From Hyphomicrobiales bacterium (GTDB lineage Bacteria > Pseudomonadota > Alphaproteobacteria > Rhizobiales > Rhizobiaceae), in contig UBMI01000009.1 in assembly GCA_900466475.1 (NCBI GenBank), forward strand, positions 1-64,000: 64,000 nucleotides of DNA, given 5' to 3'. Position 1 is the first letter of the stretch. Every line of letters starts with the position of its first letter. Shown in pieces: positions 33,705-43,101 of the stretch. Both the position numbers and the translations under genes were made by a program. Under the pieces are notes generated by a model that was not told where the DNA came from, did no database searches, and worked only from the letters and a program-made list of their open reading frames with translations.

Positions 33705-35111
33705 TCAGGCGGGAATGCCGTAGACCGGTATTTCGCCGCTGAGCCGCCGTAGAAAAGCGGTTGTGCCGTGCAGGCTGCGACCACGCGCGGCAAGCAATGT
33801 GCGCGCTTCCTCATCCTCGACCACCGGTGTCGTCGCAAAAATCATGTCCGGGGTGGCGATCGTCTGCAGGCGCGATGCCAGATTGACCGTCTGGCCGAAA
33901 TAATCCTGCCGCTCGTTCATCAGCACGGCAAGGCACGGGCCGCTGTGCAGGCCGACCTTCAGGAACAGGTCGTCGCGACTGTCGCGCCGGTTGAGTTCAT
34001 CAATCACCTTGCGGATGTCGAGTGCGGCGGCCACGCCCTGCGCCGGGGTTGGAAAGGTTGCCATGATCGCATCGCCGATGGTCTTGACCACCGCGCCGCC
34101 ATGGGCGGAGACGACCTGATGCATGAGCTGGAAATGCGATCGTACCAGATCGAAAGCGGCAAGGTCGCCGATCCGCTCATAGAGTTCGGTCGATCCCTTC
34201 AGGTCGGTGAACAGGAAGGTCAGGCTGGTGATCCTGAAGCGCTGGTTGAGATCAAGAACATTGGTCCGGTAGATATCCCGGAAAGTCTGGTGCGTGAGCA
34301 GCCGCTTGGCGGTCAGGACGGGCACGCGGCGCGTCAGGATCGCTTCCAGCGTCTTGCCTGCGATCCAGAGGATCGGCATTGTCCTCCGGTTCGTCCGGTT
34401 TTCGAGATCGAGCATCAGAGGGCCCGGTGCCACATGCAGCGTTTCGCCGGCCTGGTGCGCATCGTCGAGCTCGATCGACAGGCGCTGGCCCTCGGCCGGT
34501 TCGCCGCTCACTTCCAGGAATCGCGAGCTGTGCGTCACGGGATCGAAGAGGATCGCCACGCCCTCGCGCATCTGAACCTGGCGGCCCATGCGCGCACCCG
34601 GCGCAATCTCGAACGCGTCGAGGACGACCTCGCTGACGATGGGCGCAAGATGCTCGGGCAGATCGCTGCCCGAACTCCAGAAAATCTGGCGCGTATAGTC
34701 CCAGAGCGGCAGGCTGTCGGGATCGTGGGCGGCGATGTGACGGATGCGCGGATCGACCGTGAAGGTGATCTCCACGGTCTCGTCGAGCGTCGGTTCGCAA
34801 TCGAGCGCACAGAAGGAGCAATTATAGTGATGCTGGTCGATGCCCTGCAGCGACTCCGCCTGATAAAGCACGCCGCCGCAGCTTTGGCAGACGACGTTCC
34901 AGGAGAGTTCGAAAAGGCCGTGCTGGGTGGCATGCAGGAAGGCGGCGATGCTCTCCTGTTCGCCGAGCCCGTTCGTGCGCGCAAAGGCCAGCGGATTGAC
35001 GCGGTTCAGGCCAAAATCCGGCGCTTCCTCAATAAGACGCGCCATCGCGGCGGCAACGGTTTCGTCGACATGCTGGCGCACGGCCATGACGCGGTTGGCT
35101 ATATCAGGCAT
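33705..35111 (-). CDS. Class III adenylate/guanylate cyclase with zinc-ribbon-like N-terminal region
   Basis: This 468-residue soluble protein has an N-terminal sensor region (residues 1-290, DUF5939-like) containing a possible zinc ribbon, C-Q-S-C-G-G then C-S-F-C and C-E-P. A C-terminal class III cyclase domain starts at SLTFLFTDLKGSTELYERIG. The metal-binding Asp of FTDLKG and the second Asp in KTIGDAIMATF are present; FGQTVNLASRL follows. It should make cAMP or cGMP in response to an unknown cytoplasmic signal. GGATGAGCG precedes the ATG. Confidence 0.9.
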   Translation of the reverse strand: MPDIANRVMAVRQHVDETVAAAMARLIEEAPDFGLNRVNPLAFARTNGLGEQESIAAFLHATQHGLFELSWNVVCQSCGGVLYQAESLQGIDQHHYNCSFCALDCEPTLDETVEITFTVDPRIRHIAAHDPDSLPLWDYTRQIFWSSGSDLPEHLAPIVSEVVLDAFEIAPGARMGRQVQMREGVAILFDPVTHSSRFLEVSGEPAEGQRLSIELDDAHQAGETLHVAPGPLMLDLENRTNRRTMPILWIAGKTLEAILTRRVPVLTAKRLLTHQTFRDIYRTNVLDLNQRFRITSLTFLFTDLKGSTELYERIGDLAAFDLVRSHFQLMHQVVSAHGGAVVKTIGDAIMATFPTPAQGVAAALDIRKVIDELNRRDSRDDLFLKVGLHSGPCLAVLMNERQDYFGQTVNLASRLQTIATPDMIFATTPVVEDEEARTLLAARGRSLHGTTAFLRRLSGEIPVYGIPA

Positions 35112-35210
35112 CGCTCATCCTATCAGAATGCGGCCCGAAAAGCGGGGCCGAGAAGAACAACAATAGGTCGGCAATGGCAGCCAGGCGACCCGTTTATTTT
35201 TCGCCTTAAA

Positions 35211-35235
35211 GTAACCTTTCGTGCGCTGGAGCGAA
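35211..35235 (+). promoter_or_regulatory. Second SigF-like promoter motif, pointing into the AraC gene antisense
   Basis: GTAACC (35211-35216) and CGAA (35232-35235) have the same 15-base spacer as the bufA promoter, and the spacer also begins TTTC and ends GAG. It sits between the cyclase start and the AraC 3' end and reads rightwards, antisense to the AraC gene; no obvious ORF follows. Confidence 0.45.
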
Positions 35236-35284
35236 ACACGGACCGAACGTCCAGGCAACCGCCTGCTTGAAGCACAGTAGAGTC

Positions 35285-36229
35285 CTAGTTCGGCGGGCGC
35301 CGCCGCAGCCGACGTCCGTGCTCGCGCGCAAAAGCAGCGGGCGTGCCGCCCGTCAGGCGGTGGAAACGCCTTGTGAAATGGCTCTGGTCCGAATAGCCGG
35401 TCGCAAGGGCCACTTCCGCCAGCGACGTATCGGTTTCGGCAATCAGCATCCGGGCGCGCTCGATCCGGCGCTGCTCGACGAAGCCGATCGGGCTGACGCC
35501 GGTACTTTGCTTGAAAAGCCGGGCGAAGTGAAAGCGGCTGACATTGACGAGGGCGGCCAGTTCCGCAAGCCCGATCATCCGGTCGAGGTTGTCCTCGACA
35601 TAGCTGGTTATGCGCTCGATCTCGGCCTTGCCGAGGCCGGGCAGCGTACGGCGCTCCGCAATGCCAAAGGCGTTATAGGCTCTCAGGAGATGCGCGGCGA
35701 GGGCGGCGGAGACCTGATCGACGATCAGCGCCTGGGCGGGATGGGCCTGCTGTTCCAGTTCGGCGAGCAGTACGAGTGCCATATGCTCGATCAGCCTGTC
35801 GCGGGTTTCGAATATATTCCTGATTTCAACGCCTGCCGCTGCGCGCGACCCAAGTTCCTCGCCGGCCGCTGCCACCAGTCGCGCCGGAACGCGCAACCGC
35901 GCCGATGTCGGCGTGCGGCCCTCCCAGGTCGATACGTAGCCCGCCGGCATCAAGAGCGACATGCCGGCCGAAATCGTGCCCTCATGGACCACCCCATCGC
36001 GCCGCTGGACCAGCCGGGCGCGGCCGGAGGGGCAATAGGAAATCAGATGGTGATCGAGAGCCGGATAGGTCTGCGAACAATCGAGCCGCGGCCGATAGAG
36101 ATCGACCGTCACTCCGCTCCATCCCCGGTCCCGTGTCGTCGCCAGCGGCCTTCGCGGCTTGATGTCGACGATCTCCTCGATGGAGACGAGCTTTTGTCCT
36201 GACGGCGAAATGGTGTGCAGCTCGTTCAT
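35285..36229 (-). CDS. AraC family transcriptional regulator
   Basis: This 314-residue protein has an N-terminal ligand/cupin-like region (SGVTVDLYRPRLDCSQTYPA, ISAGMSLLMPAGY) and a C-terminal double HTH of the AraC type: GLAELAALVNVSRFHFARLF, then SLAEVALATGYSDQSHFTRR and FHRLTGGTPAAF. The effector is unknown. ATG 36229 (MNELHTISPSGQ) is favoured over a start 79 codons upstream whose translation looks random. No target operon is adjacent on the same strand. Confidence 0.92.
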   Translation of the reverse strand: MNELHTISPSGQKLVSIEEIVDIKPRRPLATTRDRGWSGVTVDLYRPRLDCSQTYPALDHHLISYCPSGRARLVQRRDGVVHEGTISAGMSLLMPAGYVSTWEGRTPTSARLRVPARLVAAAGEELGSRAAAGVEIRNIFETRDRLIEHMALVLLAELEQQAHPAQALIVDQVSAALAAHLLRAYNAFGIAERRTLPGLGKAEIERITSYVEDNLDRMIGLAELAALVNVSRFHFARLFKQSTGVSPIGFVEQRRIERARMLIAETDTSLAEVALATGYSDQSHFTRRFHRLTGGTPAAFAREHGRRLRRRPPN

Positions 36230-36378
36230 GACGGTTCGGCCAATCCAGGTTGCGCTGGGGTCAGGGTAGAGGTTTTTGGCGGCGGGTTGAAGTGTCCTGC
36301 TGCCAGAAATGCAGGCGGAAGACGGGCAGGGCGCTGTGGGCCGGAGACCTCGTTTCGCGGATCGGTTCTCGTCTGCTG

Positions 36379-36407
36379 AAAAAAGAAAGCCGGCCCAAGG
36401 CCGGCTT
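36379..36407 (-). terminator. Orphan Rho-independent terminator (possible small RNA 3' end)
   Basis: A 9-bp perfect stem AAGCCGGCC/GGCCGGCTT has a 3-base loop; on the minus strand it is followed by TCTTTTTT. It ends 150 bases upstream of the AraC start, so it cannot be the AraC terminator. Confidence 0.7.
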
Positions 36408-36746
36408 AGACGAACGCGGCTAAACAGGGGATACTGAGCCGGTTCCTTGCATTTCGTGACTGACAATAAATTTCACTGCAATGCCGAGGGCAGCAGAAGG
36501 CGTAACGAGATCGCCATGAGGGCGGCTCCGCAAAGGGGTGGGCGGCGGGCGGAGACCGGTGCTGTCCTCGGGCTTCCTTATGAAGGACGAACATCACCGC
36601 TTGATGACATGGGCCTCCGGCAGACGATTTTCTTTTTGATCGTCCGATCTGCGCTGTGGATGGGCGTCGCGGCATTGTCGGCGGATAGGCTGATGGTGTG
36701 AATTCAGTGTTCGGCCCGCCCGGGATGTCAAACTTTCACAAAGGGG

Positions 36747-36752
36747 CTATAT
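36747..36752 (+). promoter_or_regulatory. Probable -10 element of the ABC exporter operon
   Basis: CTATAT matches the rhizobial housekeeping -10 consensus and lies 38 bases before the ATG at 36790. The -35 position 17 bases upstream (GATGTC) is a poor match, so activation or a weak promoter is likely. Confidence 0.4.
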
Positions 36753-36789
36753 AGCGGCCGAAATCGCACGAAATCCGCAAAGAGCGCCT

Positions 36790-37712
<923 letters not shown>

Positions 37713-37716
<4 letters not shown>

Positions 37717-38474
37717 ACTTCGAGGCGATCAAGTCGATCTATTATTTCGAGATGTCGCGCACGCGGCGCACGCTGCTGCAGAGCGTCATTTCGCCCGTCA
37801 TTTCCACCTCGCTCTATTTCATCGTCTTCGGCGCTGCCGTCGGCTCGCGCATCCAGGAGGTTGAGGGCGTCTCCTACGGTGCCTTCATCACGCCCGGCCT
37901 CATCATGCTGACGCTGCTCGGCCAGTGCATCGGCAACGGCTCCTTCGGCATCTATTTCCCGAAATTCACCGGTACGATCTACGAGATTCTCTCGGCGCCC
38001 GTCGCGATGACGGAAATATTGATCGGCTATGTCGGGGCGGCGGCAACCAAGGGGCTGATCATCGGCGTCATCATCCTCTTGACCGCCAATCTCTTCGTCG
38101 ATGTCCGCATCGAGCACCCGTTCATGATGGTGCTGTTCTTCCTGCTGACGGCAATCAGTTTCAGCCTGTTCGGCTTCATGATCGGCATCTGGGCGACGAA
38201 TTTCGAGCAGCTGAACCTCATCCCCATGCTGGTCGTGCCACCGCTGACCTTCCTCGGCGGCAGCTTCTACTCGATCAACATGCTGCCGCCCTTCTGGCAG
38301 GCGGTGAGCCATTTCAACCCGGTGCTCTACCTGGTCAGTGGCTTCAGGTGGAGTTTTTACGGGATTGCGGATGTGAACCCGCTGGTCAGCCTCGGGATGA
38401 TCTCGCTGTTTCTGGTGGTTTGCCTGAGCACGCTCGGATGGATCTTCAAGACCGGGTACAGGCTGCGGAACTGA
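37713..38474 (+). CDS. ABC-2 type exporter permease (YadH-like)
   Basis: This 253-residue permease has six membrane helices. It starts with an amphipathic segment ([20 protein letters not shown]) and contains the ABC-2 signature near residues 180-215 ([20 protein letters not shown], then INMLPPFW and [13 protein letters not shown]). It forms the transmembrane half of the exporter with the preceding ATPase, to which it is translationally coupled (ATG within the upstream stop region). No membrane-fusion gene is adjacent. Confidence 0.92.
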
Positions 38475-38576
38475 CCGGGGACCGCCACCGGCAAAATCCG
38501 TACGGGCGGTACAAAGTCGTTCACATTTTGTTCGCGAATGTTAGTCTGGCCTCGCTGTTATATACGGAGGAGAGTC

Positions 38577-39419
38577 GTGGCGGAGCAACAGACGAAGTTC
38601 GAGCGGTTCAAGGCGCTGCATCAACGGGATGAGGCATTTGTCATTCCGAACCCATGGGATGCCGGCTCGGCGCGGATCCTGGCAGGCCTTGGTTTCGAGG
38701 CCCTGGCGACGACCAGCGCTGGCTATGCCTTTTCGAAGGGCAAGCGGGATTCCTTTGCGAGCCTGACGCGCGGCGAGATCCTCGACAATGCCGCAGAGAT
38801 CGTCGGGGCGAGCGATCTTCCCGTATCTGCCGATCTCGAGGACGGGTTCGGCGCAGAACCCGAGATCTGCGGCGAAACGATCCGGCTGGCCGCTGCGGCG
38901 GGGCTGGTCGGTGGGTCTATCGAAGATGCGACAGGCGATCCGGCAAGGCCGATCTATGATCTCTCGCACGCCGTCGAGCGGGTCCAGGCGGCGGCAGAAG
39001 CGTCGCGGAAACTGCCTTTCCTGCTGACGGCGAGGGCAGAGAATTTTCTCTGGGAGCGGCCCGATCTCGATGACACCATCAGGCGGCTGCAAGCCTTCTC
39101 GGCAGCAGGCGCCGATGTGCTCTATGCACCCGGCCTGCCTGATATCGACGCCATCCGAACCGTCTGCGCTGCCGTGGACAAGCCCGTCAATGTGGTAATG
39201 GGGCTGAAGGGGCCGCGCTATAGCGTTGCCGAACTCTCGGCGGCGGGCGTGCGCCGCGTGAGCGTGGGCGGATCCTTTGCTCGCGCGGCGCTTGGCGCAC
39301 TGCTGCGGGCGGCCGAGGAGGTGAAATCATCGGGGACCTTTGGCTATGCGGCCGATGCGATCCCGGCGGCCACGCTCAGCCGACTCATGTCGCAGGAAAA
39401 GCGGGGCGACCGGGAGTAG
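38577..39419 (+). CDS. Isocitrate lyase/PEP mutase family enzyme
   Basis: This 280-residue TIM-barrel protein of the PEP mutase/2-methylisocitrate lyase superfamily shows FVIPNPWDAGSARILAGLGF, ATTSAGYAFSKG, the metal-binding VSADLEDGFG, and GGSIEDATGD. The lyase nucleophile motif KRCGH is absent, so it is of the oxaloacetate decarboxylase/phosphonomutase-like branch and its substrate is unknown. A GTG start at 38577 is chosen because GGAGGAGAGTC lies directly upstream; ATG 38538 is an alternative without a ribosome-binding site. Confidence 0.87.
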   Translation: MAEQQTKFERFKALHQRDEAFVIPNPWDAGSARILAGLGFEALATTSAGYAFSKGKRDSFASLTRGEILDNAAEIVGASDLPVSADLEDGFGAEPEICGETIRLAAAAGLVGGSIEDATGDPARPIYDLSHAVERVQAAAEASRKLPFLLTARAENFLWERPDLDDTIRRLQAFSAAGADVLYAPGLPDIDAIRTVCAAVDKPVNVVMGLKGPRYSVAELSAAGVRRVSVGGSFARAALGALLRAAEEVKSSGTFGYAADAIPAATLSRLMSQEKRGDRE

Positions 39420-39437
39420 GGCTGGATCGGTGACATC

Positions 39438-39911
39438 TCATTGCGGATTGGTGATGAAGTCGGGAAATTTGTAGTAGATGCAGTCGCTCATTAAGAAAAA
39501 CGACATGCCGGTGTCGCCGAGTTCGTAAGATGAAAGCTCCCATTCGAAGGTATCGTGACCACCATACCCGGCCAGTAATGCCATCAGGCTCAACTCGCGG
39601 TACGGTCCTGGAGGAAACATTGCGCCATACACCGTCACCTCCTTTCCGGCAAACTCGCCCTTGATGACCCTCCTGATCGCCAGATCCGCACGGATCATCC
39701 GGGTCGGGAATTCGTTTGTCACGACCAAGCCGGATTCGCCGATGAAAAGCGACTTCACGCTAGCCTCGACCACCACCTTCGCCTTTGCCAGCAGCTCATT
39801 TTGTGGAGGACATCGCGGCATCGCGACGGCTGGTCTCAAGCTGAGAATCAACAGGATGAAAATCGCATGGAAGCCTGTTTGCATGCGCGCGCTCGATGAT
39901 GCTCCGGGCAT
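39438..39911 (-). CDS. Secreted hypothetical protein
   Basis: This 157-residue protein has a signal peptide (FHAIFILLILSLRPAVA) followed by a beta-rich domain with conserved-looking MPRCPPQNELLAKAKVVVEA, a segment DLAIRRVIKGEFAGKEVTVY, and a second Cys near the C-terminus (MSDCIYYKFPDF) that may pair with the first. This recalls periplasmic proteins annotated only as hypothetical in rhizobia. ATG 39911 with GGGGAAAC upstream is used; ATG 39884 is also possible. Confidence 0.65.
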   Translation of the reverse strand: MPGASSSARMQTGFHAIFILLILSLRPAVAMPRCPPQNELLAKAKVVVEASVKSLFIGESGLVVTNEFPTRMIRADLAIRRVIKGEFAGKEVTVYGAMFPPGPYRELSLMALLAGYGGHDTFEWELSSYELGDTGMSFFLMSDCIYYKFPDFITNPQ

Positions 39912-40058
39912 CGGTGTTTCCCCATTTGGCAGGCCAATTCCTGCCAGTTGCGCGAAGCTGAACTCGAATCGTGGCTTATCCGCCGCCCAATGATGGCGTC
40001 GCGGTGTCAAACAGGTGATGGTTGTAAGTGCGAAATGACGAACCCGGATGTCTGCCGG

Positions 40059-40628
40059 TCAGCCCTTCTTCTTGCCGTATCGCGGCCGGAAATCGACAAG
40101 CAAAGACTTCAGTTCGAGTTCGCGTACGCGTCGGGCCGCTTCATCCGGGCTCACCCAGTCCAGCACGCGCTGGCCGACCTCGCGGAACTGCCCCTGCGTG
40201 CGGTCTACCTCGATCTGAAAGATATCGACGATGCAGGGAACAACGTCGCCGTCGTCCAGTTCCTTGAGATAGGTGTAGCGACCGACCGGCTTTTTGCTGA
40301 CCGTCCCGCGCACGCCGGCTTCCTCCCAGGCCTCGATGGCGGCCGCCTCATGCGGCTTCTTCTTTTTCATCGGCCAGCCCTTGGGAATGATCCAGCGGCC
40401 GCTGTCGCGGGTGGTGACCACGAGGATTTCGATTTCGCGATGATCGCTTTCGGGATCGTTGTTTCGATAACGGAAGCAGAGAGCGCCATATTGCTGGCGA
40501 AAGGCGCCGGAGAAAAGCTTCTCGGGCCTTTCGGCAAGTTGCTTCAGTAGCGGCTTTGGGGTGGCGGCGCGAGGTTTTGCGCCTTTTTTGCTGGATTTCA
40601 TGACATCAAGCATTGTCAATTTCTGCAT
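40059..40628 (-). CDS. Nudix hydrolase, diphosphoinositol-polyphosphate-hydrolase-like
   Basis: This 189-residue protein has a basic N-terminal extension and then a Nudix fold: GALCFRYR, TRDSGRWIIPKGWPMKKKKP, AAIEAWEEAGVRG. Compared with the Nudix box GX5EX7REUXEEXGU, the first Glu reads Lys and the Arg of RE reads Ile, while the metal-binding EE is kept. It is paralogous to the Nudix gene at 42474 on the other side of the Pit operon. A PHO-box-like sequence lies just upstream. Confidence 0.88.
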   Translation of the reverse strand: MQKLTMLDVMKSSKKGAKPRAATPKPLLKQLAERPEKLFSGAFRQQYGALCFRYRNNDPESDHREIEILVVTTRDSGRWIIPKGWPMKKKKPHEAAAIEAWEEAGVRGTVSKKPVGRYTYLKELDDGDVVPCIVDIFQIEVDRTQGQFREVGQRVLDWVSPDEAARRVRELELKSLLVDFRPRYGKKKG

Positions 40629-40654
40629 TTTCGATCAATTGCCTGCGACGTTTT

Positions 40655-40672
40655 ATGACAGATTTGTGACAG
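40655..40672 (-). promoter_or_regulatory. PHO-box-like PhoB site
   Basis: On the minus strand CTGTCAC-AAAT-CTGTCAT is two 7-base repeats with the 4-base spacer typical of PhoB boxes. It lies 27 bases before the Nudix start (40628) and 44 bases before the DUF47-pit start (40716). In S. meliloti the DUF47-pit operon is repressed by PhoB, so a dual role is plausible. Confidence 0.65.
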
Positions 40673-40715
40673 TCTCTTGTGACTGCCGTATCCGCTTCAG
40701 GAAGGATCGCCCGAG

Positions 40716-41360
40716 ATGATGAGCGTGTTTCGCAAGATGATGCCGCGGGAGGACCGCTTTTTCGAGATGTTCTGCCGGCATTCGGAAACGGTCGTCGCCG
40801 CCGCGCATGCGATGGAAAGGCTGCTGAAAGGCGAGGCGGTTCAGGAAAATTGCGATCGGATCATCGCGCTCGAGGACCAGGCCGACGACATCACCCGCGA
40901 AGTGCTTGTGGCCGTCAGGCGCAGCTTCATCACACCCTTCGATCGCGGCGATATCAAGGACCTGATCCAGTCCATGGACGATGCGATCGACATGATGCAC
41001 AAGACGGTGAAGATCATCCGCCTGTTCGAGCAGACGAGTTTCGACCCGCTGATGCAGGACATGGGCGGGGAGATCGTCAAGGCAGCGGCCCTGATGGCGG
41101 AGGCGATCCCGCTTCTCAACAAGATGGGCGCCAATGCGCAGCGGCTTGCCGTCATCGCCGAGGAGATCACCCGGGTCGAGGGGCGTTCCGACGAGTTGCA
41201 TGACGAGGGGCTGAAGGACCTCTATCGCCGGCATGGGGCCAGCGGCAATGCCATGGCCTACATGATCGGCAGCGAGATCTATTCCAATCTGGAAAAGATC
41301 GTGGACCGGTTCGAGGACGTGGCCAATGAAATCAGCGGCGTCGTCATCGAGAACGTCTGA
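40716..41360 (+). CDS. DUF47 family (PhoU-like) Pit accessory protein
   Basis: This 214-residue all-helical PhoU-related protein shows DRFFEMFCRHSETVVAAAHA, ALEDQADDITREVLVAVRRS, TPFDRGDIKDLIQSMDDAID, and the C-terminal YSNLEKIVDRFEDVANEISG. These are the metal-coordinating ED/EDxxD helices of the family. DUF47 proteins partner with Pit-type phosphate permeases and modulate them. AGGAAGG precedes the ATG. Its stop overlaps the pit start by one base (TGATG). Confidence 0.92.
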   Translation: MMSVFRKMMPREDRFFEMFCRHSETVVAAAHAMERLLKGEAVQENCDRIIALEDQADDITREVLVAVRRSFITPFDRGDIKDLIQSMDDAIDMMHKTVKIIRLFEQTSFDPLMQDMGGEIVKAAALMAEAIPLLNKMGANAQRLAVIAEEITRVEGRSDELHDEGLKDLYRRHGASGNAMAYMIGSEIYSNLEKIVDRFEDVANEISGVVIENV

Positions 41361-42364
41361 TGGAAGCCTCTCTCTCCCTTCCGCTGCTGATCGGGCTCAT
41401 CGGTGTTGCGCTGTTCTTCGATTTCCTCAATGGGTTGCATGATGCGGCAAACTCGATTGCGACCATCGTCTCCACCCGGGTCCTCAGGCCGCAATATGCC
41501 GTCGGCTGGGCGGCCTTCTTCAATTTCATCGCCTTCCTGTTCTTCGGCCTTCATGTCGCCGAAACGCTGGGCACCGGCATCATCGATCCGGCCATCGTTT
41601 CCCCGCAGGTGATCTTTGCGGCGCTGATGGGGGCGATCGTCTGGAACATCGTCACCTGGCTGTTCGGCATTCCTTCTTCCTCCTCGCACGCACTGGTCGG
41701 CGGGCTCGTCGGGGCAGGGTGGGCGAAGGTCGGCTTCAGCTCCATCGTCTGGAGCGGCCTGTTGAAGACGGTTGGCGCTATCTTCATGTCGCCGGCGATC
41801 GGCTTCCTGCTGGCGCTGTTCTTCGTCCTCGTCGTCTCCTGGCTCTTCGTGCGCCAGACACCGTTTGCCGTCGATCGCACCTTCCGCTTCATGCAGTTCG
41901 TCTCGGCATCGCTCTATTCGCTCGGCCATGGCGGCAACGATGCGCAGAAGACGATGGGCATCATCGCCGTTCTTCTCTTCAGCCAGGGTCAGCTTGGCCC
42001 GAGCTTCCATGTGCCGCTCTGGGTGGTCATTTCCTGCCAGTCGGCGATGGCGCTCGGCACGCTCTTCGGCGGCTGGCGGATCGTGCATACGATGGGCTCG
42101 AAGATCACAAGGCTCAATCCGATGCAGGGTTTCTGCGCCGAGACCGGCGGCGCGCTGACGCTGTTTGCGGCGACCTGGCTCGGCATTCCCGTGTCGACGA
42201 CGCATACGATCACCGGCGCGATCATCGGGGTGGGAGCAGCGCGGCGTCTTTCGGCCGTCCGCTGGGGTGTCGCCGGCAATATCGTCATCGCCTGGGTCAT
42301 CACAATGCCGGCTGCCGCTGCCATTGCCGCCGCCTGCTATGGAATTGCGAGCCTGTTTGCCTGA
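41360..42364 (+). CDS. pit: Low-affinity inorganic phosphate transporter, Pit family
   Basis: This 334-residue membrane protein has the duplicated PiT signature: FFDFLNGLHDAANSIATIVS in the first half and YSLGHGGNDAQKTMGIIAVL in the second, plus GIPSSSSHALVGGLVGAG and GIPVSTTHTITGAIIGVGAA. It co-transports phosphate (or metal-phosphate) with protons. It is translationally coupled to DUF47. The nearby PHO-box-like site suggests control by PhoB, with expression when phosphate is plentiful. Confidence 0.96.
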   Translation: MEASLSLPLLIGLIGVALFFDFLNGLHDAANSIATIVSTRVLRPQYAVGWAAFFNFIAFLFFGLHVAETLGTGIIDPAIVSPQVIFAALMGAIVWNIVTWLFGIPSSSSHALVGGLVGAGWAKVGFSSIVWSGLLKTVGAIFMSPAIGFLLALFFVLVVSWLFVRQTPFAVDRTFRFMQFVSASLYSLGHGGNDAQKTMGIIAVLLFSQGQLGPSFHVPLWVVISCQSAMALGTLFGGWRIVHTMGSKITRLNPMQGFCAETGGALTLFAATWLGIPVSTTHTITGAIIGVGAARRLSAVRWGVAGNIVIAWVITMPAAAAIAAACYGIASLFA

Positions 42365-42473
42365 GGTCAACGACCGCCGGATGCACCGGATACCTTAATT
42401 TTAGGGGCTACTATTTTCGATCCGATGTTGCGCTCTATTCTCCATGCAAGGAGAAGGTGAAGACGAGCGAAAG

Positions 42474-43034
42474 ATGCATCCGTACAGGCATTTATCGGAA
42501 TTGAATGTGGAAACTCCGGCAAGGACAGGCCGCCGCGGGGTCGACCAGTGCGGTGTCATCTGCTGCCGCGTGGAAAGGGGCGGGAGGCTGAGCGTCCTGC
42601 TCATCACCAGCCGCGATACCGGACGATGGGTGATCCCGAAAGGCTATCTCCAGAAGAAGGAAAAGCCCTATCGCTGCGCCCAGCGCGAGGCATCCGAAGA
42701 GGCCGGCGTCAGGGGCAAGGTCAGGAAGAAGCCGCTCGGCTATTACAGCTATCTGAAGGACCAGGAGCAGCCGCTGACGGTTTCGGTGCATCTGCTGCGG
42801 CTGGAGAGCGAGACCACGCATTTCCGCGAATATGGGGAGAGGCAGAAGATCTGGATTTCGCCGGCGGACGCGGCCTCTCTCGTCGATGAGCCCGAACTGC
42901 AGGAGATCTTCCGCGCAATCGATGCGGACAATCCACTGACGTCGCAGGACCGGCTGAAACCCCATCGCATCCATGGACGGCGACCGCGGGCTGATGCAGC
43001 CGTGTCGCTCGCCGCATTGCCAGGATTGACCTGA
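42474..43034 (+). CDS. Nudix hydrolase, paralogue downstream of pit
   Basis: This 186-residue protein with a basic N-terminus and C-terminus has a Nudix box that matches the consensus fully: G, five residues, E, seven residues, then REASEEAGV. The wording TSRDTGRWVIPKGY and KKPLGYYSYLKDQ is close to the Nudix protein at 40059-40628. This group hydrolyses diphosphoinositol polyphosphates or dinucleotide polyphosphates. ATG 42474 is used; ATG 42444 is an alternative. Confidence 0.88.
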   Translation: MHPYRHLSELNVETPARTGRRGVDQCGVICCRVERGGRLSVLLITSRDTGRWVIPKGYLQKKEKPYRCAQREASEEAGVRGKVRKKPLGYYSYLKDQEQPLTVSVHLLRLESETTHFREYGERQKIWISPADAASLVDEPELQEIFRAIDADNPLTSQDRLKPHRIHGRRPRADAAVSLAALPGLT

Positions 43035-43070
43035 TCGCCGCCGCCCTGGCTGGCAGGCGCAGTTGCAAAA

Positions 43071-43089
43071 GCCCGCCATTGCGGGCCTT
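43071..43089 (+). terminator. Terminator candidate after the second Nudix gene
   Basis: GCCCGC and GCGGGC with a CATT loop are followed by CTTT, 36 bases after the stop codon. The stem is short, so the call is moderate. Confidence 0.5.
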
Positions 43090-43101
43090 TGCGTTAAGAG
43101 A

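Larger units (their letters stand above)
36230..36789. other. 560-base gap with orphan minus-strand terminator
   Basis: This region lies between the AraC start and the ABC ATPase start. It holds a strong minus-strand terminator (36379-36407) with no recognisable minus-strand gene to its right, and a CTATAT -10 element for the ABC operon near its right end. Open frames at 36447-36701 (plus) and 36406-36675 (minus) do not look like proteins. A small RNA ending at the terminator is possible. Confidence 0.5.

Noticed and set aside
36447..36701. 84-codon plus-strand frame in the 560-base gap, ending in a 30-residue hydrophobic stretch (36609-36701)
   Set aside because: No ribosome-binding site and no family resemblance; left as intergenic.
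41279..42370. 363-codon open frame antisense to pit
   Set aside because: Same kind of shadow; the plus strand carries the full Pit signature twice.
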